A stretch of 64,000 nucleotides of DNA from Sabethes cyaneus (lineage: Eukaryota; Arthropoda; Insecta; Diptera; Culicidae). The notes beneath the pieces were generated by a model. It made no database searches and was not told the DNA's origin. It saw only the letters and a list, made by a program, of their open reading frames with translations. Both the position numbers and the translations under genes were made by a program. Numbering within the stretch: position 1 is the stretch's first letter; every line of letters begins with the position of its first letter. Location of the stretch: NCBI RefSeq assembly GCF_943734655.1, contig NC_071354.1, forward strand, positions 71,925,338 through 71,989,337. The letters are read 5' to 3'. Positions 57,985-64,000 of this stretch are shown piece after piece.

Positions 57985-58800
57985 CGGAGTTTGCGGTTTT
58001 ATTTTACCCTTTCATCCTTTTCTTTCCGTTCGAAAAATTATCCAACAATTAAGGTATTAATTTATGCTCGTATCGTTACAGCACGCGAGGCCGACGCTGG
58101 CGCTATGGGACGCTGACCGGCGCAGACCAATGCAGACTTGCAAGCAGCCTTATGTTTTGGGCCATTTCCCGCCGTGCGGCGGCGCGGCGGTGGCGTTTCG
58201 CGGCAAAGCCGCAAATAAGCTATTTTAGCCTTACACGATCGTTGGCGATCGTGCGCTCAAGCACTATATTGGCCCCGGTGATGATGTAACGTACATCAGG
58301 GGATATTTAGTCCAACAAAGTGGTTTCGCCATTAACGAAAGTGTGAAAGTGAAAAGGCAAAGAAAATTGATTTTTAAGCTTAGTTTTCTGGAACATCGAT
58401 GAAGAAGAGCTTATTCGTTGCTGTGATGGGTTAGATTGTGCAACGAGTATGCAGGATCTTACCATTTTTGGCAACAAGACTAACATTCAACATGACTTCA
58501 TGATGATTTAAGTTCTTCTGTGTTTGGTATAATTTCAGATTCAGAAATACCCATTGCCGGCAGACGGAAAAGCCTCGAAATTTAAAGCACCACTATTACA
58601 GAATTATTTAACCTCGTGTTGCAACGTATGGCCACTTCTGCAGTTCCCGCCAGTAAGCGTAATTTAAAAAACAATAACGTCAATAGCAGCAAAATCAATA
58701 ACAATAAAAGCAGCAAGAAGAAGAAATCGTTTTTGCTGTCGGCCGTTTGCCCCGAGCTGACCGAGGCGAGCTAAGAGAAGCTAATTATGACGTTGAAGAC
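57985..58800 (+). other. GC-rich block followed by a short basic ORF
   Basis: 57985-58260 is strongly GC-rich (GTGCGGCGGCGCGGCGGTGG) and carries a hairpin ACGATCG-TTGG-CGATCGT near 58236-58253. A 48-codon ORF at 58628-58774 starts MATSAVPASKRNLKNNNVNS and ends in a KSSKKKKSFLL segment. After its TAA the frame continues for about 18 codons. The arrangement suggests a TE leader plus a truncated ORF1 or gag start, or a promoter with a small basic protein. Not recognised. Confidence 0.35.
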
Positions 58801-59324
58801 TGCATTAAAAACGAGCAAACATGTCTAGGTATCATTAGAAATGCGCTCATGTGTAGCAAAGCTCACTGCGCTGCACATTTGTTGGACAGCTGAACATTGC
58901 GGAACTGTGTGGGCACCAATCTTCATACTTGCATGCCGATAAATTTAGTTTCCATAATTCCTATCAATAATATCTTGAGTGATCATTTCTAACAATAAAT
59001 AAGTGCGATGTAACAATGGTAAAATGAGCTGCCTTCCTACAGCAAACTGATCGAAACATCTATTGGCCATAAATTCCAAACAGCTAAAATAAAATAGAAT
59101 TAAAATTGATTGGAATGTGTTTAGGTACTTCCCGATGAAATTGAATGAAGCAGTAAACTAGTAAAGTCTGAAAAATGCTTCACCAGAGAGTAATAACATA
59201 AGTTAAGTGTTAAGTAATAACAACAGTTCTATGATTGTTGATGCAACAAAAAGTAATAATAGACAAGACGAGAAATATTTAAAGTAAGCATTTTTTTTCA
59301 AGACTAAAACTCTAACCAAAGCAA
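58801..59324. other. AT-rich stretch, nothing recognised
   Basis: No feature supported. Confidence 0.4.
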
Positions 59325-59410
59325 AATAAAGCCTAGGTGTTACATTCTGTTTTCGGTACTTGGTCTGTTTTTATTCAACAAACTTCGCAGTCAACTATTA
59401 GAGCTTACTT
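59325..59410 (-). mobile_element. Feilai-like SINE 3' fragment
   Basis: AAAGCCTAGGTGTTACATTC followed by a TTCGCAGTCAACTATTAGAG block matches 20492-20575 of the SINE at 20487-20699. The tRNA-like head is absent. Confidence 0.65.
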
Positions 59411-60369
59411 TACTTATATAATTTCTTATGCTAATAGACATAAAAAGTTAAATTATTTACTTTTATTGGAAGTGAAATTGACTTTTCGATGCTTTTTAAG
59501 TTTGCCGCATAATTTTCTCTTTCTCTAAAAAGTTCTCTACAGTACTGACGAATAGACTACTATAGAACATTAAAAGTACCTAGTAAAATATTAACACAGC
59601 TTCGGCAGCTACAAATGATAAGTTGCCCACGGTTAACTGAGCGGAAACCAACGTCAATATGATGATACTTTTGACAGATTATTGCCGTTTGTTTGCCGCA
59701 GAAACCCCTCACTACCTACTACCAACTGTCTCGCCGCGAGCACGCACCTTCGCTCACACTTTCTCAACAGTACGTCAAGTCGAGAGTCGAGTGCTCCTTA
59801 CTTTGCCACACCGCAGCCAGCGTGACTGATGCCGGCGGTAATTAATATAAATCAAGCGTCTTTCCATACTTCTAATATGGCGGTCTATTTCTGGGCCAGT
59901 ATGCTAAACATACGCTACGCGCCATTATTGATACGCACACGAGTGCTTTGTTTTGCGATACTCCGCAATTGTCAGATCAGTGCTGACATAAATGGCAAAC
60001 CGTGCCGATCCATAACGGAGCGTTGAATGTTTTATTGACTGATAATAACACAATAATACAGGCTAGTGGGTAATGGGGCGTTCCGAATGGGTCGCCGTAA
60101 ATGATTGCCGATTGACAGAATAGTAGGAATTCATTCTAAAGACATGGCTGTGGTGTGAAAATAGCTTTTCAATTAATGTATAAGGACCAAATCCATATTC
60201 TATCAGAATGATGACCGGTGAAGAGCTGATTCACTGGTCTCGATTTCACTGTAAGGAGTTTTTCTAAAAAATATAAAAATGTTACTTAATTGTTAGTATT
60301 TACATTGTCAAGTGCACGAATTCGTTAGCGGTAAATGCGTGATGGTTCGTCAAAAATAAAAAGGTCAGT
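59411..60369. other. Unassigned, partly GC-richer
   Basis: 59620-60040 is GC-richer and free of TE marks. A 65-codon ORF (59829-60026) has no recognisable domain. Confidence 0.35.
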
Positions 60370-60590
60370 GAATTGTCACTTCATGGAAGCGATGGGAGAG
60401 TTGGCAGCATATTGCGTTGAATAGGAGTCTTCCTGTAGAATCATTCTGGGTCGTAAGACTCTTGAAGGTGCGTAGAGTCCGATTTGCGATAGGATGTCCG
60501 GTGCATCATATTCGCCAGTTAAAAGCTTACAGCCAAACAACGATTGCGTAAGTAAGCGGCGTCGATTCACTGTCTTTTACTCCGAGATGG
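60370..60590 (-). pseudogene. Jockey-like LINE C-terminal fragment
   Basis: The minus-strand frame reads SLFGCKLLTGEYDAPDILSQ, then IGLYAPSRVLRPR, resembling the segment after the RT domain of Jockey-type LINEs (a LL-x-G-x-x-x-x-PDIL...APxRxLR pattern). It is short and isolated. Confidence 0.5.
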
Positions 60591-60689
60591 ATTTACTAGT
60601 TTACTTTCACAGTTTACCGCTTGTTACATAGTAGAAAATATGGCACATACGCAAAACTTTCTGTTTTATTTATATGAGAATCCTTATCC

Positions 60690-62260
60690 ACAGGGGTGAG
60701 GGATCTTAAACCATCATAAAATAAATTCATTCTTCCAAAAACCCCGCATGCCAAATTTGGTTCCATTTGCTTCATTAGTACTCGAGTTATGACGAAATTT
60801 GTATTAAATTTGTATGGGATCCCCCCTACTTAAAGAAGATAAAGGTCCTAATTCACCACAGAAAAAATCCTGCCTCTAAAAAACCCCACATGCTAAATTT
60901 GGTTCCATTTGCTTGATTAGTTCTAGAGTAATGAGGAAATTTGTTAGAAAAGGAAAGGAATCTCAGTACACCCTCTTAGAAAAGGAAGGGATCTCAGTAC
61001 ACCATAGAAAAAAATCATACCTCCAAAAACCCCCACATGCTAAATTTGGTTTCTTTTGCTTGATTATTTCTTGAGTTTTGAGCAAATTTGTGTCTCATTT
61101 GTATAGTAGCCCTCCCCCCCCCCCCTTCTTACGCTTTCCTTAAAATCGCTCTCTAATCCCCCCATAAAATTGCTGGACATTTTATCTATCCAACGACACA
61201 TAAATTGTTCAGTTTCGTTCAGTAGTTTAGTAGTTATTAGCATTTGAAATCTTTCATTCAAACGTTACACTTCTATTTTCGTTTTCACAAAGTGCTACCC
61301 AGTCCCAGTATAGTAAACAAAGACGTAGTCCTACGTCAAAAATTCATGCCTCCAAAAACAGCCACATGTCAAATTTGGTTCCATTTGCTTAATTAGTTTT
61401 AGAGTTAGGAGGATTTGTATGTCATTTGTATGGAAGCCCCCCCCCTCTTAAAAGGCAGAGAGGTCATAATTCCCCTCCTAAAGTGGAGAGGGGTCTCAAT
61501 TCACCATAGAATAAAAAATTGCCTACAAAAACACCTACATGCTAAGTTTGGTTCCATTTGCTTGATTAGTTCTGGACTTATGAGGAAATTTGTATTTCAT
61601 TTGTATGGGAGCCCCCCCTCTTAAAGTGGGGAGCGATGTTAATTCACCATAGAAAAAAATCTTGTCTCCAAAAACACCCACATGTAAAATTTTGTTCCAT
61701 TTGCTTGATTAGTTCTCGCGTTGTGCAGAAATTTGTGTTTCATTTGTATGGGAGCCCCCCTGTTAGTGGGGAAGGGGTCTCTATCCATCATAAGAACCTT
61801 CCCTGGCCCCAAAAACCCCTATATGCAAATTTTCACGCCGATCGGTTTAGCAGTTTTCGATTCTATAAGGAACATTCGGGCAGACAGACAGAAATCCATT
61901 TTTATAGGTATAGATTTGTATGGGAGCCCCCCTCTTAGTGGGGGGAGGGATCTCTAACCATCATAAGAATCTTCCCTGGTACCAAAAACCCCTACATACA
62001 AATTTTCACTCCGATCGGTTCAGTAGTTTTCGATTCTATAAGGAACATAGAGCAGACAGAAATCCATTTTTATAGGCATAGATTTGTATGGGAGCCCCCC
62101 TCTTAGTGGGGGGAGGGGTCTTTTTCCATCGAGAGAATCTTCCCTAGCCCCAAAAACCTCTACATGCAAATTTTCACGCCGATCGGTTCAGTAGTTTTCG
62201 ATTCTATAAGGAACATAAGGATAGACAGACAGAAATACTTTTTTATAGGTATAGATAGGT
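60690..62260. repeat. Degenerate tandem array, units of about 145-170 bp
   Basis: About nine to ten units each contain GTATGGGAGCCCCCC-type, then CTTAAAGTGGGGAGGGGTCT, AATTCACCATAGAAAAAAAT, CCAAAAACACCCACATGCTA and TTGGTTCCATTTGCTTGATT. Distal units (after 61750) instead end GATCGGTTCAGTAGTTTTCG, then ACAGACAGAAATCCATTTTT and TATAGGTATAGAT. A palindrome-bearing insert (GACGTAGTCCTACGTC, about 61325-61340) interrupts the array, and a 12-base C-run lies at 61114-61125. Short ORFs here are repeat artefacts. Confidence 0.85.
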
Positions 62261-62810
62261 CACTCTACTTTACCCTTTCCGGGAAAAGTAAATGTTTAAT
62301 GTGATAAATCAAAAATAAGATGAACTGAAAATCTTATTCTTAGACTAAAAATGTCGACTAAGCGAAGGTGAGATTCGAACAAAAAATCATAAAGTTGAAT
62401 AGCGCGACAAAACTTGAGGTTAATAGACTGTAAGATATCAGACAACTTAGTGATGTAGTTGGTTGAAAAACACGCTTTTTTTAGATAATATTTTTCCTAA
62501 ACTGCTAAGAAAATCTGCCTATATTTAGTATACTAAAAAAAATTTTGCTCTACGATGCTTGGTTGCAAGAAAATTTTGTTCGGATTTTTTTTGGCAAATA
62601 CATGATATCGATTTCTTTTAATAGTGTTTTTGTTTATAAATCCTTCAACTGCTCGTTTATAAAATTTCATAGAATTCTAGGAATCTTCGGCTCAAATCAG
62701 AACGATAATTTTGAAAAATCCCAAGAAATACCCTCGACCCCCCTTCCGTTTTTTATGAGCCCAATTGATGTTGCACCTCTGCACAAAACACGGTAAATCT
62801 AAATCGGAAA
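62261..62810. other. AT-rich stretch, nothing recognised
   Basis: No feature supported. Confidence 0.4.
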
Positions 62811-63746
62811 CCGTCATCCGGGGATACTTGCAACACCGGGGTTACTTGAAACACTTTTGCGCATCGCGCTTTTGACAGCCCTAACGCATTTGTTTTGTAA
62901 ACATAACCATTTGTAGTCAATGGCGTTTTAAAGAAGGGACGTTTACCTATTGTTTAGTTAAGTTTAATCCATTATATAATTGATTTGCTTGTTTTTATAC
63001 GATTGGAAAGTAATTTCACTTTCAGAGTAGGAAAAATGGATGCGCAAAGTTGTGTCAGTGCATTGACATGAAATTATTTTTTATCGTTTGGTTCCTGTAC
63101 ACAACTAGTGCATCATATAAGCCAACAAATAGCAAGCTTTATTTATATTTTGAACTTGGGGAAGTAACGATGAATTCGTGTTGTTAATTCCAATATGGCG
63201 CGGCTTGCAGTACTTGCAGAATAGATAATTATAGTAATAGACAGTATGTAAACAGTATGTTTGCATCTGTACGATGTTATTTTGTCTACTGCCATCTCCA
63301 GAAAAATTAAAATTGTGAAAAATTCCACGTGCCTTGAAACGGCTATTTGAAGTTCGCCGACATGCTGCATTTTCACCGAATATCTTTAAAAAAGCGATTG
63401 ACAAAATTGGGAAACAAAACATGCCTCCAGTATCTCTTGTTTCACTAGAAATATACTCAAAATATCTAAAAATATTCATTCGCGGTTTTAAATCAAATTT
63501 AAAATCATAAGAAACGCAAAATCAGAAAAGTGTTGCAAGTAACCCCGTTTGTTGGGTAACTTGCAACACCCCTATTTTCGGTTCATTCTACAGGCTCATT
63601 TAGCAGATATTTTTTCTCATAATCATAAATCAAAAATACTGACCACTATACAAGTTTTGGCTACCTACACTTGGACGTAAACGGTACACTTCGAAAGTTA
63701 TACCAAGTCAAAGTTCAAAAGTGTTGCAAGTATCCCCGGATGACGG
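62811..63746. mobile_element. Element with CCGTCATCCGGGGATACTTG ends (about 936 bp)
   Basis: A perfect 26-bp inverted repeat starts at 62811 and ends at 63746. TA follows the right end (63747-63748), but the left flank is AA, so the TA duplication is incomplete. GTTGCAAGTAACCCCG and GGGTAACTTGCAACACC phrases recur inside (about 62835, 63533 and 63553). The ends resemble those of the element at 29364-32854. Confidence 0.8.
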
Positions 63747-64000
63747 TAAGAAAATGTGATAAAAACTCTAGACAAAAACATGACAAAATCGGGTTACCAC
63801 TGTGTTATCAACTCTCTTTCTTTAGCGGAAAAATATTTTTCTGTCGTTGTATAGAGACAAACAAGTTTCAATGTTTTGAATAGTATTGTTGAAAATAATA
63901 ATTAATTGATCTGAATTATCATTTACGAGACACTAATCTATTGTAATAGATTGATAGATTTTTGGCTGGCAAATGAGTGAACATGTGCAAATATATCACC

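Noticed and set aside
60690..62260. CRISPR-like array
   Set aside because: Units are about 150 bp, diverged throughout and lack short identical repeats with unique spacers; the genome is eukaryotic.

Overview
The window looks like culicine mosquito DNA, most probably Aedes. It is AT-rich and intron-dominated, with one recognisable single-copy gene in a sea of transposable-element (TE) debris. The debris types are those known from Aedes: RTE-, Jockey- and R1-clade LINEs, ITmD37E and other mariner remnants, Feilai-like tRNA SINEs, hAT and piggyBac-like non-autonomous elements, and many TA-flanked MITEs of about 1 kb. Species is inferred from repeat content and was not tested by search.

Layout. 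0-11.8 kb: Jockey RT debris, two TA-flanked elements, a 1.1 kb (TCA)n array, a decayed ITmD37E transposase holding a foldback, and RTE/Jockey scraps. 11.8-18.4 kb: one end-to-end R1-clade LINE on the minus strand with a 12-bp target duplication; a hAT MITE sits in its endonuclease domain and a smaller TA MITE sits in that. 18.4-33 kb: a TTAA MITE, two SINEs, Tc1 and mariner transposase remnants, a long decayed RTE copy, and a three-way nest (29.36-32.85 kb) of a TA-flanked element holding a hAT deletion derivative and a second TA-flanked element. 33.36-47.6 kb: a minus-strand gene with two large coding exons in matching splice phase, separated by a 10.96 kb intron packed with foldbacks and MITEs. 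47.6-64 kb: RTE and Ty3/gypsy fragments, a T-poor quasi-repeat, a 0.84 kb hexanucleotide array, a roughly 150-bp-unit tandem array and another TA-flanked element.

The gene encodes a PDZ protein with a polyproline stretch, five consecutive Y-E-N-[VI] motifs (the pYxN type bound by Grb2/Drk SH2 domains) and a long acidic disordered tail. It looks like a membrane-proximal signalling scaffold. Its 3' exons were not found and probably lie outside the window or beyond a large intron. No rRNA, canonical tRNA, CRISPR or prokaryotic features are present. The most unusual non-genic theme is a set of about six or seven elements of 0.86-1.16 kb. Each is flanked by TA and ends in a G-run plus a short phrase that is repeated inside the element, yet the phrase differs from family to family.
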